From Selaginella tamariscina (taxonomy: Eukaryota; Streptophyta; Lycopodiopsida; Selaginellales; Selaginellaceae): a stretch of DNA of 64,000 nt. The position numbers were made by a program, and so were the translations under genes. Under the pieces are notes generated by a model, which was not told where the DNA came from, did not search any database, and saw only the letters and a program-made list of their open reading frames with translations. Numbering within the stretch: the first letter of the stretch is position 1; the number at the start of each line of letters is the position of its first letter. The DNA lies in NCBI GenBank assembly GCA_003024785.1, contig PUQB01000092.1, positions 1 to 64,000 of the forward strand. Direction: 5' to 3'. Shown here one piece after another: positions 34,191 to 53,254 of the stretch.

Positions 34191-36252
34191 ATAGAGGCTA
34201 ATAAATAGGTGCCACATCTACCAAGAAATTCTGTATTTAGCTAAGTTCTTTTGTTAAGCCATATATGTTGTGTTTTGGAGTTCATGACTCTTATTATCTT
34301 TCTCCTTGTTTTATAGGGAGTGCTTTAGTGTGAAGTTAAATTAGACCATTCAAGGTCATCCAAATTGGTCCACTACATTGGCGTAGATGTTGAAAAGTGC
34401 CTTGGCTTGCTTATTGTCATGAATTTTAGTAGCAACGACATATTAGCCTTGAAAAGTAAATTACTATCAGATCGATGCCCTAGTTTACAATTATGATTTA
34501 ATAGCACCAAGATCAACAAGCTACATAATATTGACCATCCAAGTCACAACTTAGACAATAATGATGAAGCATATATAGCTACTCATGTACCATACAATAT
34601 TGAATTGCAGAATAAACTAGAGTACAATAAAGTAAAATAAATTATAATCATATGGAAATAAGTTTGGTGTGAAAGCATTGATATGAATAGTAGATTGCTA
34701 ACGGATTGATGAGTTATTAAAAATTTAGTTTATTAAGCTACATGATTAACATGCTTTCACAATCTATATCATTGTGAACAAATGATGACTGCATTTGAAA
34801 TTTAAACAAACATAGATACTAACAAGTAAGACAAAAAAAATTGTATAGCAAGACAAAAAAAATTGTATATAAGAAATGACAAACACAGTAGTTAGGTTTT
34901 TTATTCAATGCCTTATTTGTTAACGACATCTTGCAAATTGTAATAATTGGCAACAAACATCACTTTTACATGGTAATTATTACAATTTGCAACAGCACAT
35001 CACTTTTACATGGTAAGATTGAATATTCATTCTATTGCAATCGACATGCTATTATTTAAAATGCAATTATGCTCTATTATTTAAATTGAGACTCTTATCA
35101 CATTTCATTGCCCTTACAAAATATGAACTTTAAATATTCTATTACATATAGAATAGAATATTCTTGATGTTTATGCGTAGGGGACGAGACTCATCTTGTA
35201 AAAAAGAAATATTCCTTATGAATATTCTATTTGTAAAGGATAGAATATTGTAAATACTTACATGCATTAATAGTCTTGTTTAACATATAAGAAAACAACC
35301 TTAACATTAAATTATACAACTCTAACGATATTTTAATGAGAACATTCTCATTATGTATTCCTTAGTTGTTATCACTTGAAGAGTGTTTGATGAAAACAAC
35401 ATTGTTTATTTTCGATTTGACGAGATTAGTCTTGTTCAACGTATGAATGAATAGTTACAATAAACATACCATAAACAAACTGATGTGTATATATTTACTT
35501 TTTTCTAAATACTAAACAATGTTAATAAACCATGAGAAATAATTAAGCCACAAATTATAAAAACAAACACAAAAACATGACAATAAACCACAAAATTAAA
35601 TGAGACCAGCACTAATGCAAAGAAATTGGACCTAGTGTAAGTTAACTCATTTTTACAAAAATTAAGCCTCCATCCTTTATAAGTATGAAAAACATAAAAA
35701 CTAAGGTTCAACATTTTTCAACGTGTGACTTCGAACTCAAACTCAAAATTGAGCGGACCTGTGGTTAATTCATGAGAGGTATATCTATATAAGATTGTAT
35801 ACAATACTTTTACACAGTTTGTGAACCTTCAAAAGCTTTTATATAAACATAGACACACATAGACTATAGACCACACATAGACTGCAACATGGCTTTAGTT
35901 AAGTCAATTCTTGAATTTAAAGAAATTAAGTATAAAACAATCTTTAAATAAGCATGTTTTCTTATTTGATGTGAAAGTAACTCTATCGCAATAATTAAGA
36001 ATGCATATTTAGATGTTAAACTTTTATGCACGAATCATATGTTACGCAGGTTTATACCTTTAATTATTTTTTTGTCAAAAACTAACCGTCGATGTATCAT
36101 AACTTACTATATACAATTATGAGACGTTCGTAACATATCCTTGACGCCGAGGAGGACCCTTGTACTTCAAATTATACAGGGTTTAAGGGTTACTTGGTGA
36201 GTTTTACAAATTAAAACAAGAATTATTGAGATTTACACCTTCTCTAAACCCA
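34191..36252. other. AT-rich intergenic region with a hairpin
   Basis: No gene recognised. It includes a perfect 18-bp inverted repeat (TTGCAAATTGTAATAATT at 34931-34948 with its complement at 34975-34992). It also includes a 40-bp-period direct repeat of ACATCACTTTTACATGGTAA overlapping the right arm. Confidence 0.5.
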
Positions 36253-39200
36253 CTACACATAACAAACCATGCCCACATTCAGCATGGTCTCATGTATATG
36301 ATATATGACACTAGAATCTCTAATATCTTCCTCAAAGAAATCATATATCAGATCTATTGCAATCCTCTTCATCAAACTCGATCCTTTCCTCGCCCTCACG
36401 ACTGTGTTGCCCAATATAATGAACAACTCCTGTCTCCTTGGAATCCAACAGAAACTTCAGTTGATCCTCCACCACATTCCACCGTACCGTGCTAATGAAA
36501 ACAATGTTGCTCAAGTGTGTGTGTGTGTGTGTGTGTGTGTGAGTGAGTGAGGAGAGAGAGAGAGAACTGTATCATGACAGATAAATATAAAAGACGTATG
36601 TGTGTGTACGTGCACATACAAGGCAGAAAAGACACTGCATGTCTGTTTGTGTGCGTGCTGTGTGTACATACCCGGAAATCACGACTTCTACGTATCTCGG
36701 CATCATCTGAACATGTCCCTGGACCATAACTAGAAGTGGCAGACTGCAAACTACCGCTGGTACTGCCGCCCCAACCACCAACCACGGTTTCCAGCTGGTA
36801 TGCAACATCCCAGCCAATGTCCGCTCTGAGGAGATGGACTCTGCAATTGAATCATTCCTTATGAATATTGCCAGTGTTTTGATTAGCAGCTCTTCGAAGT
36901 CTTCATCTTTTTTGTGAAACATCCCATATCCGTATCTAACTGCACACCTGTCATTGTAAACTAGTATATATATATACACGTGCTTGTACATGGCATTTTT
37001 TTACCTGTACATCCAGTAGTCTTGTGGTCCGATCCGTCGAAAGAGGAACCTTTCATCTTCTGGTACAGTATTCACAGGCAAATATTTGACACATACAAAG
37101 ATAAGCACAGAATGTATTGCAGGGAGATGTGTAACAAAGTGCGAAAACATAGAGGGTACTCCATGCGCAAGCTCTGTATACACAAGTCCGACTCCCGGAA
37201 CTCGCACAAGCCCAAGGCCAGGTCCGAGTCCGAGTATCCATCCAACTGGGACTTTGTTCTGTACAAGAGCACATCACACACACCACACACACACAAACAT
37301 ACACAGTACACAGTACATATTACACACACACCTGCATTTCGAATTCGTAACGCTTTGCAGTACCATAATGCCAAGAGTAGAAGATGAGTAGGAGAGCTGC
37401 AGCAATGGCAAGTGGAACCCATCCTCCCTTTGCAACTTTGAAAAGAACTGCTGAGAAATATATTATTTCCACTGAGCCGAAAACAAGCAGGAATAAAAAG
37501 ACCAATATAATGTTTGTTTGCCATATGAATAGCATGATTAATGTCATAAGTAGCGTTGTCACAAGCATCACTGTCATCACTGCTATTCCTGCAAAACCAG
37601 TGTGTGTCTGTGTCTACGTGCGCGTGCATGGTGTGTGTGTTATCAAGTTCAGACTCAATACTATACTCAGAAGGCAGATACTACTATTAACATTCCACAC
37701 ACACACACACATAACTAACCATAGGCGTTGCCTATTTGTGTAGTTTCCCCAAATCCGGCAGTAATGGCCAGACAAAGGAGCATAAGTATCCAGTTAACTT
37801 CTGGGACGTATATCTGACCAAGTATACGGTTGGACGTGTGTACAACCTTAACCCTTGGAAAACATCCAAGTGCAACGGACTGCTTCACAATAGAGAATGT
37901 TGCAGATATGGTGGCCTGACTAGCAACTATAGCGGCGATAGTCGCAATCGCAAACATTGGCCAATATACGGGATCTATAAAAAATAATAATGTTTATGCA
38001 AGTACTTAACTAATTATTTTAAAATTCTTATTAGTAATATTAAATATAGACTTGCTTGGAATTGAGTAATAAAATGTCTCAGCAACTTCATCTGGATACT
38101 TGAGTAGAAATGCTCCCTGACCAAGATATGCCAGTAACAAACATGGGAATACCAATAAAGTGAAAGCAAGCTGCAATATATACATATATACAATGTTAAT
38201 CCCTATGTATTTACTATATATACAAAAGCAATTAATATTGTACTTGATACAATATTAATTTATACAGGTTCTACTGTAAAATATTGTCATGCACTCGTAA
38301 CAAATTATTACCCGTATTGAAACAGTTGAGAAATGGCCCAAGTCAGCAAACAAAGCTTCAGCTCCTGCAGTCATATACAATAAGTATATATTTAATATTC
38401 ATTTATAATTTTTAAGAGCAATATATAAATAAAATTAAGAATTTATATTACTAAATAAAAATATAAATTTACCTGTGATAGATAGAACTATCCCACCAAG
38501 TTTGGACCAGCCTTTAGATTTAGTACGTTTTTAAAAATCTAAAACCCGCTAAGAGAGAGAGCCTTAAAAACATCTGGTTCATGTACAGCAATGTTGTAAA
38601 CACCAACGGCTCCGATTGAAAGTAGCCAGATCAAGATCACGGGACCAAACATAAAACCAACTTTGTCCGTCCCAAAATGTTGTAAGCTAAATAATAAAAC
38701 AAGTATAACTAGTGCAATAACCACCACATGACCTGATAAAATAATTAATATTAATTCAATCAAACTATATAAATTAATTATATAAAGGTTATGTATTTTA
38801 AACCTTGGCGAAAAGATGGATGTGCAACTCTGATGCCACTCACTGATGAAAGAACTGCAGGGGGAAACAACAAATAAAATTATTAATATAGTTGTATTTT
38901 AATATTTAAAAATGTTAACAAAAGAATTAACCTGATATTGCGGGTGTCAACACACCGTCTCCAATGACCATGGAAAGTACCAAGAAGGACCAGAATGAGA
39001 AGAGACTTTTGAAGGACCTCGCTCTTTTCCAGCATACTCTTTATTTTGGACGCTCGAGATTTGTCGGGCATAGCTCTCCGTACATACGTTGTCAAATTCT
39101 GGTCCGTTGGATGCTGATTTGGGATGGTGTTTACCTTTGCATGCCTGCATATTAATGAATACAATGCAAACGTTCCACCTGAAATTTTAAACATAAATAA

Positions 39201-40010
39201 ATATTAATATGAAACATGGTAGTATTTTTAATTAACTAATACCTTCTCCGTTGTCATTTGCTCTGAGGACGATGAACACATACTTAACCAATGGAATAAG
39301 TGTGACAGAGTAAACGATGAGTGACACCGCACCAAGAATATCCCTCCGATCGGATATTCCATCTGGGAATATACTTGAGAATACGTAAAGTGGGGAAGTT
39401 GCAAGGTCTCCATATACAATTCCAAGACTCAGAAACGCCAGCCTAATCGTTACTGCTAATGGGTGCACCTTTAAACAAAATGTTAAGAATACACACACAC
39501 ATATGTGTAAAATATAAGTTGTATACACACACGTAGCATATGTGTATATGTGCATGTTTCTTTGCTGAGATGATTATGTACTAATCTACTGACTTGCAAG
39601 TGAACAAACATTTTCTTGCTGTGTGTAGGTACTCTCTCTCTCTCTCTCTCTCAATATATATACTAAAGTTGCGTACCACATTAGAAATCTGCCTCTCTTC
39701 TGTTATACACACACACACACACACACTGTGCAGGCCCATGTATATCAGTTAAAATATTGGATATTGTAATATTAAAAATTCATCTTCTCAATAATGATAT
39801 ATGTATTATATATATATACAAAAATCAATTCACAAATCAAAATAAAATTTAAATTAGAATTTTTATTTTTAATTAAAAAATTTTACTTACTTTAAAATTT
39901 TCAATTCCTCGAACATGTGTAGCTTCTTCACCCAAAGGCTGGTCCAGACTACGATCCAATTGCCACATCTTCCCTTTGTTTTCACTCATTTCATGCTGTT
40001 CTTCCTCCAT
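36253..40010 (-). pseudogene. HAK/KUP/KT potassium transporter locus, frame disrupted
   Basis: Twelve exons are traceable: 40010-39891, 39468-39243, about 39170-38933, 38854-38804, 38732-38473, 38364-38312, 38170-38056, 37974-37720, 37588-37332, 37258-37015, about 36949-36670 and 36491-36253. Together they would encode about 780 residues, the usual family length. Diagnostic segments include [55 protein letters not shown], and a C-terminus ending TMLNVGMVCYV. The family moves K+ with H+ across the plasma or vacuolar membrane. Lesions: one extra base near 38974-38976, a shift plus stops around 38521-38550, and a shift near 36400. Splice sites remain good and intron 7 uses a GC donor (38055-38054). 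The choice is between a recent pseudogene and assembly indels. Confidence 0.85.
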
Positions 40011-40967
40011 GTCCAATGTGTAATATCTAAATAAAATTGATTTAATAAAGATTTTAAAATAATAAACAAGGTCATCACTATATAGACAAACTTAGAAAGA
40101 ATAAAAACATATGCTAAGAATCTACTGAGCTACTTAAGTCTATCTTAACATGTTACTAACTTTAGCTTACGCTGCAATATTTGGCGCTTGGTTTTAAGTC
40201 AACCAATGTGCCAAATCAATTTAATATAATAAATAAACAATTAAGCACGTGTACACACCCACGCACATGCATATCCTGACCACATATAATAACATAATGA
40301 GATTCCATTGCTTTGGATTTCCATGGTACAAGCACTTCCAAATGGAAAATAGAATCGTTGTAAAAATCAAATTAATAACAGTTATGTTTAATACATAGTA
40401 TGAATTAAACTAGTTAAACATAAATACAGCTACTATTTATTTAGCAGCTAAACGGCTGTACAAATTCAGGGATACATATACATACATTAAAACATACATA
40501 ACTATATACTATTCCAATAATATCTTTTAAAATGAGGTATTTTGTGAGTATATTGGATTATCTATTTTGAAGTTTGTAAAGGTATGTCTCTATACGTAAC
40601 ATATATGTTGTATGTATATAAGATATAGAGAAAGAAGAGCATTCAATTATAGATAAGAACAGCTCATATATTTTTTAGCCCACGTGGCATCCTTTAGTAC
40701 ACGTCATTATGTCTCATGCTCAAATATATTTATATATAATAAATATCAAATTTAGTTGCCAAATTAAGAATAAACTTAGGTTAAAAATTTAGTCACTAGG
40801 TTAAAGGTGATATATAAATATAAGTTATATGTTCTTCTAGTTTTAATAAAATGTTGTATGAATATTCTTTAGTCCTAAACGGAAGTGTACGGAGTTCATG
40901 TCCGTACGTGTCATCGATGATAAACCTCTCAAAACCCTTAAGAGCCCTAAACAGGGAGCGAAGAACG
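40011..40967. promoter_or_regulatory. Divergent intergenic region between the K+ transporter and GYRB
   Basis: The two start codons are head-to-head, 957 bp apart. An acceptor-like TTATTTAG just upstream of the transporter ATG (about 40033-40026 on the minus strand) suggests a 5'-UTR intron there. A G-box CACGTG lies at 40681-40686 and TATA-like stretches near 40811-40830. Promoter function is inferred from position. Confidence 0.5.
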
Positions 40968-45605
<4,638 letters not shown>

Positions 45606-48600
45606 TTAGCTGTATAGCATTTACTTCAAGTTTTGTCACAAAGATATCATTAGTCTCGTTTGTGATCATATGTGATTAATTAACTTCTTGTATATCTTCT
45701 TAATTATGAATGATGTGTTATTAAAACACACACACATTTCTAATATATGATATTACAGTATAAGTACGAATGCTACCCGTAACTACAGATAACCTTATAG
45801 CCATAGAAATATTGTGTTTGAACTTGCTACTTTGAATTTTTATGTATTAATATTTAAATAAAGAAAGGTCCTATCAGTTTTATTTCAATCAAAGGACCCC
45901 ATGCAGTTGCATCTGTACAAGCAAAGCATGTATGTATTAGCAATAACCCTAAGTAATTATTATTGTCTATTCCGGACGAATGTGAAATCCGATTAGTCTT
46001 TTAATTAAAGGATCCTAAGTAGTAGTTTCTATTGTTTATTCGTGATAATTAAACTTATTACAAATTCTATTGTTTAACCTTTAATATCTTCCAACCTAAA
46101 ACTTATGAAAATTAACATTCAGGATTAAGATTTAATTTAACGGTTGAGGTTTCAATCTTGATTGAACATTTAAGATTTATAACTTGTTTACTACATTTAA
46201 TCAGATACTTTTAAAATAGCTTGTTAATTTTTATATTATTGAGTTAGAATTAAGTCATGCGTGAGTTAAAAAAATAAAGATCTTAACTATATAATTGATG
46301 ATGTTCTAAAGTTTTAAACACACAATATATATATATATATATGGTTGAGATGAGACGTTATTACGAGAAAATGTGTGTGATCCTATCCCGTTGCACAGCA
46401 CCAACCCTTCCTATCCCATAACACATCATCCGTGTCGTTGTCTTTTTATTTTATAAAGTTTATTTACTATTCATATATATTGAAAATATATTCTTTAGGG
46501 ATCATATTATGGGTCTTAATAATATATTAATAGTTGTATAAATCTCTTGGTCTCAAAGTGTGTGTGTATACATTAGCAGTATCGTTTAAAGATATGACTT
46601 TCACAAATAAATATATATTTTTATATGATATATTAACTTTATTGAAAGCCTTTATAACCTATTATTAGGGTTAATAATATCATGTTATTCTCTTAAATCC
46701 CTTTATCTATTCTCATATTTACTTTTGTTTGGTAGATAAGTAAAATGTATAGGTGTATTTAAATTATTCATATATTTTGAAAATTCCTTCTTTACTAATT
46801 TTTAATAAATTTTAATTTGAAATAACATAAGCATCGTATTAACAACTAAAATACCTTAAATTTAATATTATACTTTAAAGCTAAATTGCATATATGCATT
46901 AGTTCAGATTAATTAGTGTATTGTATAAGTTATTCCTTTGCTTGAGTCTTAAGATTCATACAATATATACATATATATATATATATATAACTATTTTATG
47001 TTTATTGAATATATTTTGAAAATAATTTCTTATTTTTACTTTAACTATCTATTAATGCATTTCGTTATTTGATATTTTCTCTTGTATTTATAACTAAAAT
47101 GTTAATAATGCTTAATAAATATTAATAATGTTTTAAAATGGTTAAGTCACAATGGAAAATAACCAAATATAGCTGTTAGTCTCAGTGTATTTAATTTAAA
47201 TAATAATATATATTAACGATTAGTAAAATAAAGTCTCAAATTAATCAATATGTGACTGTAAGATACATACATAATCATTAATTTAAGATTTTATATGAAT
47301 TTTGATATTTTATTAATATTAATTAATATTCTTTAAATTAAATACACTAATATCATCAATTATAATTCTGACTATATTCTTTGTGACTTAATCATTTTAA
47401 AACATTATTGATATTTATTATGATTATTTATTTTTATTGATAAATATTAAATTATGAAAAATATTAAATTAATGAATATGTGATACTAGTAATTGATATT
47501 CACATAGTGTTTTTCATAATATTCTTGAAATATTTATGATTTATGTATTTTAAATATATTCAACCTCTTGATTAAATATGAATAAGGATATTAACTGATT
47601 ATTGAGTAAGGATTTAAAATATCTTAAACATTATTATATTATTTATATGGTGTATATAACAATGCATTTTTATTGATTTATAATGATAAAACAATATTAA
47701 TCTTTTTATAATTAGTGACTTCATATGAAAGAGGGATTATTTAATGTAAAAAAAAAAAAAAAGATTTATTTCTCAATAAGTTGAATTACTTCAAATTTAT
47801 AATGTCTAGTGATTCTATTATAATTATTAAGTATTAAAAATCATTTTCTTAATATTCATGAATTAAGGTTTATTTAAGCTAGTTTAACCAAAACTTTAAG
47901 TTTGTAAATAAGCTTATATATTTTATTTAAAAATAGTTTTATATTTATACCTTCTAAATAAATTTATTAAATGGACTCAATTATTGTTTTGTTTCTTTAA
48001 ATTTTATGGATTTTCATATATATCATTTATAATTATTTTTCATTTATGCGTAAACACTTATTAATTTAAAGTATAAAGTTAAAAAGAGAGTTACTATCTA
48101 TTTAATCTTAATCATTATAAAAAAAATTTATAAATTATGACTAATTAAAAAATCAAAATAATTAACAAATCCTTTGGAAGTCTTCTTTATATATAATATC
48201 AACTTCGTTAAATAATTTCTCAAACAAATGTATTATTTTACAAAATTAAATAATTTAGTTTTAGTAAAGACATTAAATTATGTGTTTAGTGTATTTATAT
48301 AATCATTGGTAAATTATATTATTTATTTATTAGATTGATAATTAAATAATAAAAAACCTTTTAACTTCATAATTAAACAATAGATTCAAATCATAAAATA
48401 AACAAAGTTAAAACAAAAAAGGAAACTCTCAAATGTAATTTAATTTTAATTGTGTGTATATGTTTTAATTCTTATTAAAAGCAATAATTTTAAATACGTA
48501 TTATCAAAGTTCTAACTTAATGAGTTAATCACATAAGTAAATATTCTTAACTTATATGATGTGTTATGTATTTTTAACATTAAGTAATGATTTTTAGATA

Positions 48601-49543
48601 TACAAAATAAATACATATTTGTAAGTTGTATGTTTTTATATTATAAGTAAAAATTCTTAAAATATATGAATAAATACATGTTTGTAAATCTTTACAATAT
48701 ATGGGATAAATATATGTTATTTTTAGTCTCAAAAAATACATTATTTATCTATTAAATTAGTAGTTAATTAGAAATATTAATTAAAATCATGTTACACTTT
48801 AAAGTGTAATGACATGCTTGACCCAATGACCAAAAAAACATATAATAAATTTCATATCAAAATAAAACTAATAAAGAATTCATATATTTCTTATAATATT
48901 TATATATGCATATGATATTCTTTGTTATTATAGTTATATATTAAAATATATATACACATTTACATATATTTTAACTTTTTTATTAAAGAGACATTATAGT
49001 TTTGAAGGTTCTTAAAGTAAAGATTCAAATTCATAATTTTGAAAGTCTTTAAAATATTCTTATTTATCAATTAAAAATAAAATAATTACTAAAATAATTT
49101 TATTTTAACTTGCCTTTGGTGTTTATGTATTTGGTACTATTGTCTTAATATACATTGTTTATACTAACACATTAATAATCATTCATGCACATGCACACAC
49201 ATCAAAACCATTCATAACCTACATATGAAGGCACACCCTTGTGCACACACTCAAGAGAGTTTTCTTAATTATTAATTAATTACAACATAAATAATGTATT
49301 TTAACTAGTAAGAACATGGCATGTAATGTATGTGAAATAAAAAATAACATGTGTATGTAAAATAAAAAAGTTAAAACAAACATGTATTATAAAAAAAAGT
49401 CATGTATATCAAAAATATGTTTATAATTTATATGTTCAGCCTATGATATCACTTTTTTTGCCACATTTTTCATACAAAGAAATGATTTTTTATTGTCATA
49501 CTTAATCAGTTAAATAATTAATTAAATATATATATATATATAA

Positions 49544-49596
<53 letters not shown>

Positions 49597-50973
49597 TTTG
49601 ACATTTATTTAAAGTTTAATAACATGCATACATATAAATAATTAATTATAAGTTTTTCTTGTAACAAGTAAAGTCATTGATATACTAGAGTCAAATTATA
49701 TATATGCATCAATTATTAAATTAAGCCTTAATATCCTTATTCCTATTTGCCTTTGTTAATTAAGAGTTTGGATTAATCCAAGTACATAATAAGTTACATA
49801 TTTAATAAACATAACAAATTATTAAAGAAATTACATAAAAATCACATTAACAAATTGTTAAAAGTAAAATAAAAAGCAAGATGTCAATTATTAAAATATT
49901 TTTTAAAAATATATTTCACCTACATAAACAAATTAAAAATTAATAAATATATACCACTATAACCTCAAGAAAAATTATTATTATGTGAAAAACTTATACA
50001 TGGTGAAATGATGATAGTTTTTGCCTTGTTAATTGTTTAACTTAAATGATATAAAATAGTTATAATAATAAAATCAATCTTTTATAATTAGTGACTTATA
50101 ATCTTTTTATAATTGGTGACTTATATATGAAGGAGAGATTATTAAATGCTTTATTCATGTTTAAAATATAAAAGTTAGATTTATTTTAATGAGATGGATT
50201 AAACTTGAAACTTATAATGGGCCTAAACACCCTAATAATTAATTTGATTAATTTACTTTTAACACTCTTTGTTACACACTATGATATTTAATAATAATCT
50301 TGTAAATATGATGATTAATAATTAAATTATTTTGAATTTATTTTGTTTTGCACTGTTCCTTAATTAATTTAATAAAAAAATATTGATTACTATACCTATG
50401 CATTTTATTATAAATTACATGTCTTCAAAAGGCATATGTTAATTTTTAAAACATGGCATCATTTTTATAAGTTTGCATTAAATTTAAGCATTAAATTTCA
50501 TTATTCACTTTTAATATAAAGTTATTATATTTCATACAAAGGTTTTTATATAATGCTTTTTTAATTCTTCTCAATTTATGATATAACAAGGTCATAAGGT
50601 GTTAAGTGTGGATGTGGTAATTGGTTTTAAATGAAAATATTTGAATTTTATTTATATATATATATATATTTAAATCTAGCTTATAAATATTTTTTCCTTG
50701 TGAGTCAATTTTTAAATTAATCTAAACCTTGAATTATGTGTGAAATAACATATAGTTTGCTAATATTTAATCAGATTAACTATTTCTATAGTGCAAAACA
50801 ATTATTGAAATTAATCATAGTAGTGCGTAATAAAATGAATTAACTAGATTAATTATATTTTTATAAAACTAACTAAATTAACCATCAGTGTGTTTGGGCA
50901 CAATGTCTATGTGTATTTATTTATGGGTAATTTTAGCTAAGTTTTTATTCTTAATGAATTCATAAATTAGGAT
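45606..50973. other. Very AT-rich intergenic region
   Basis: No gene, RNA gene or coding relic was recognised over 5.4 kb. TA tracts occur at about 46325-46343, 46974-46991 and 49527-49593. Polyadenylation-like AATAAA motifs downstream of GYRB (45861 on) are too common here to be informative. Confidence 0.5.
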
Positions 50974-51162
50974 TGTGAGATCCATAAATACATTTATATA
51001 TAATACAGTGTATATACAAGGTATTACCTTGTTAGGTAATATATTTTATAATAGTAACATATGGACCATTGAATTGAGACTAAATTTGGTTCATTCATTC
51101 TTATATATAATTAGGGGTTTAAACCCCAATTAATATATATTCTCATATCTTGAGCTCTCACA
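50974..51162 (+). repeat. 5' LTR of the short element
   Basis: 189 bp, TGTGAGATCC...CTCTCACA, followed by ATGGTGGAGGTAAGG, where a primer-binding site would be expected. I could not match that to a tRNA 3' end. Confidence 0.7.
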
Positions 51163-53254
51163 ATGGTGGAGGTAAGGGGCACTACATTTATCCTTAAAGA
51201 GCAAAGCTTTTTGGCAATGCTTTATTTAGTGCTTGGGATTGTGCTTTGAGTTTTATTCTTTCCTTCTCTGTAGATATATATATGTTTTAGTTTTTCGCAA
51301 GATTTAGTTTCTAACTTTCAGATCTATTCTTCTTTTTTTATTTTTCTTTGCATTCTCTTTTTCCACCATGTCACGCCGTCATCAATCGAGAAGTGATTAA
51401 TTCAATGTTGCAAATGATACATCATTGGTATCATTTGACAATGTTATTCATGTGACTATGTCCTTTTTGGATCAAGCTTTTGGTGCTGTGAGGTGTGATT
51501 ATGTTGGTGCTACATCCATCCTTGATGTATTGTTGTCACCAACTTCTGTGTGACATGATTACACAATTGCTCCTATTCTTGGTGTCCTATCGTCTCTTGT
51601 TAATGTGGAGTTAAATCATGACATTGATTTGAGAGTTATGGATGATGTAGTTTAGTTTTTAAAGGATGTTCAAAATCGAGTTTGTGGGAGACGATGTGTA
51701 CGAGTTTGAGTGAATTCTTGATTGTGATGAGGAGTTTAAGCTCGAGTTCTTTAAGGATAGTTATGCAGACGAGTTGGAGATCTCGCAAAGTATGTTTCAC
51801 TTGATAAATTGCCATTTAATTCTCTTTTTTTTTTTTTTCCCTCTTTCCCAATTTTTTCATATTTCTCGGCATGAGCCACCTTCTCATATTCCTAGTGTTT
51901 CTTTCTCATTTACAGTATTTTCTACTCTTGACCCGTCAATCATTTGTGACTCTTACGATCATTCCATTATTGAGTTGAGTGTTTTATGTCCTTCTCATAC
52001 TAATTTGAATGTTGAGCATATATGTGAAAACGAAAATCTTGCTTTAATTTCGTTTACAGAGTTTTTTAATTGTTTCTAGTGTTGAGAAATTCCATGTTCC
52101 AAGGGTTGAATCACTTTTGCTAGAATTTAAGGTTAAATATATTTCTCCAGTTATGGATGCCATTGAGAGTCTTTGCCTTACCATTGTTGCTGAGGAATTT
52201 TTTTATTTTCTTGAGAGAGTATGGACTTTTCCTATTGATTTTCCCATCTCAAGTGTTGAGATATGTGTTGAGAGAGGTTGAGTGATGTAAGTCTTTGGTG
52301 GCCAAAGTACTTTATAATAATATGTCTTTTATTCAGCCTTTCTGCTTGGACAAAGTCTCTTTTAGCACATTTTTTTTTATTTTTTCATTTTTTATCTTAA
52401 TAGTTGCTGAAAATTTCTCTTTCGATGTTTTTTTATTAATTTTTTCTTCTTCCACAATGTTTTTTCTCAAAGTTTTCACTTTTTCCTCTTTGTTATGCTA
52501 TTTCAAACTTTTTTTTCTTTAGAGGAGGGGGTAGAGGGGATGAATGAGAGTCCGACCCCGATAATGGAGTGAAGACGAGTGAATACGAGTGGAGCGAGAA
52601 CGAACAATATGAATTATGAAGTGAGCGAGCATAGCAAGTTTTGAATGGAGCATCCGGCCCCGACAGTGGTAGTGGAGTGAGAGGCAAAGTGAGGACAAGT
52701 GCAATGAGTTCAAACATAATCGATGTTTCAAAACTTTTTTCTCTTTCTGAAAGGCATAAGGAGGATGTGACAATGAATGAAAGGAGTCTGACCTCCCATG
52801 TGTGGTGCTAAACAAGGATAAAGGTCATGAGTCCAGTTAATATGGGTCTTGGATGTTGATCGAGGGAATATATAAGGAAGTTTTGTTTATGGTCATGAGT
52901 CTGAGTTAATAGTGGTCTTGAGGATGACCAACGGGCAGACTTAAAGGCAGGATATATCATTTGTTGCAATGGGATTTTATGGATTATAGTGGCTTTCAAA
53001 GTCCTTTACTTGGTTCAAAGTTATGGTTGCAAGGTTGGTTTGAACATTTGGCAACTGCACATGGAGTTGCAATTGGTTCATTGGGATTTTTATAATTAAT
53101 TGATGTTTGTGTCATGGCTTTGGGTTTTTTTTTATCACGGTTGTTAACGACTACGTTGGTGATTCTGTGAAAGCTTCAAGTTCTTGTGACAATCTATAAT
53201 TGCCCAACTGAAGCTCTGAATGTTTCACCAAATTTATGACATCAAAGAGGATAA

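Noticed and set aside
36572..36991. A continuous 139-codon reading through exon 11 and beyond of the K+ transporter as a single ORF
   Set aside because: A GT donor near 36670 and the acceptor at 36492 fit the family better. The extra codons run into TG/CA repeat DNA.
45606..50973. Possible tRNA or small RNA genes in the long AT-rich gap
   Set aside because: I scanned by eye for GGTTCGANNCC-type B boxes and saw none convincing; a tRNAscan or Infernal run would be decisive.
51774..52079. 101-codon plus-strand frame in the short LTR element
   Set aside because: T-rich stretch giving Phe/Ser/Leu runs; no domain and no support as a gene.
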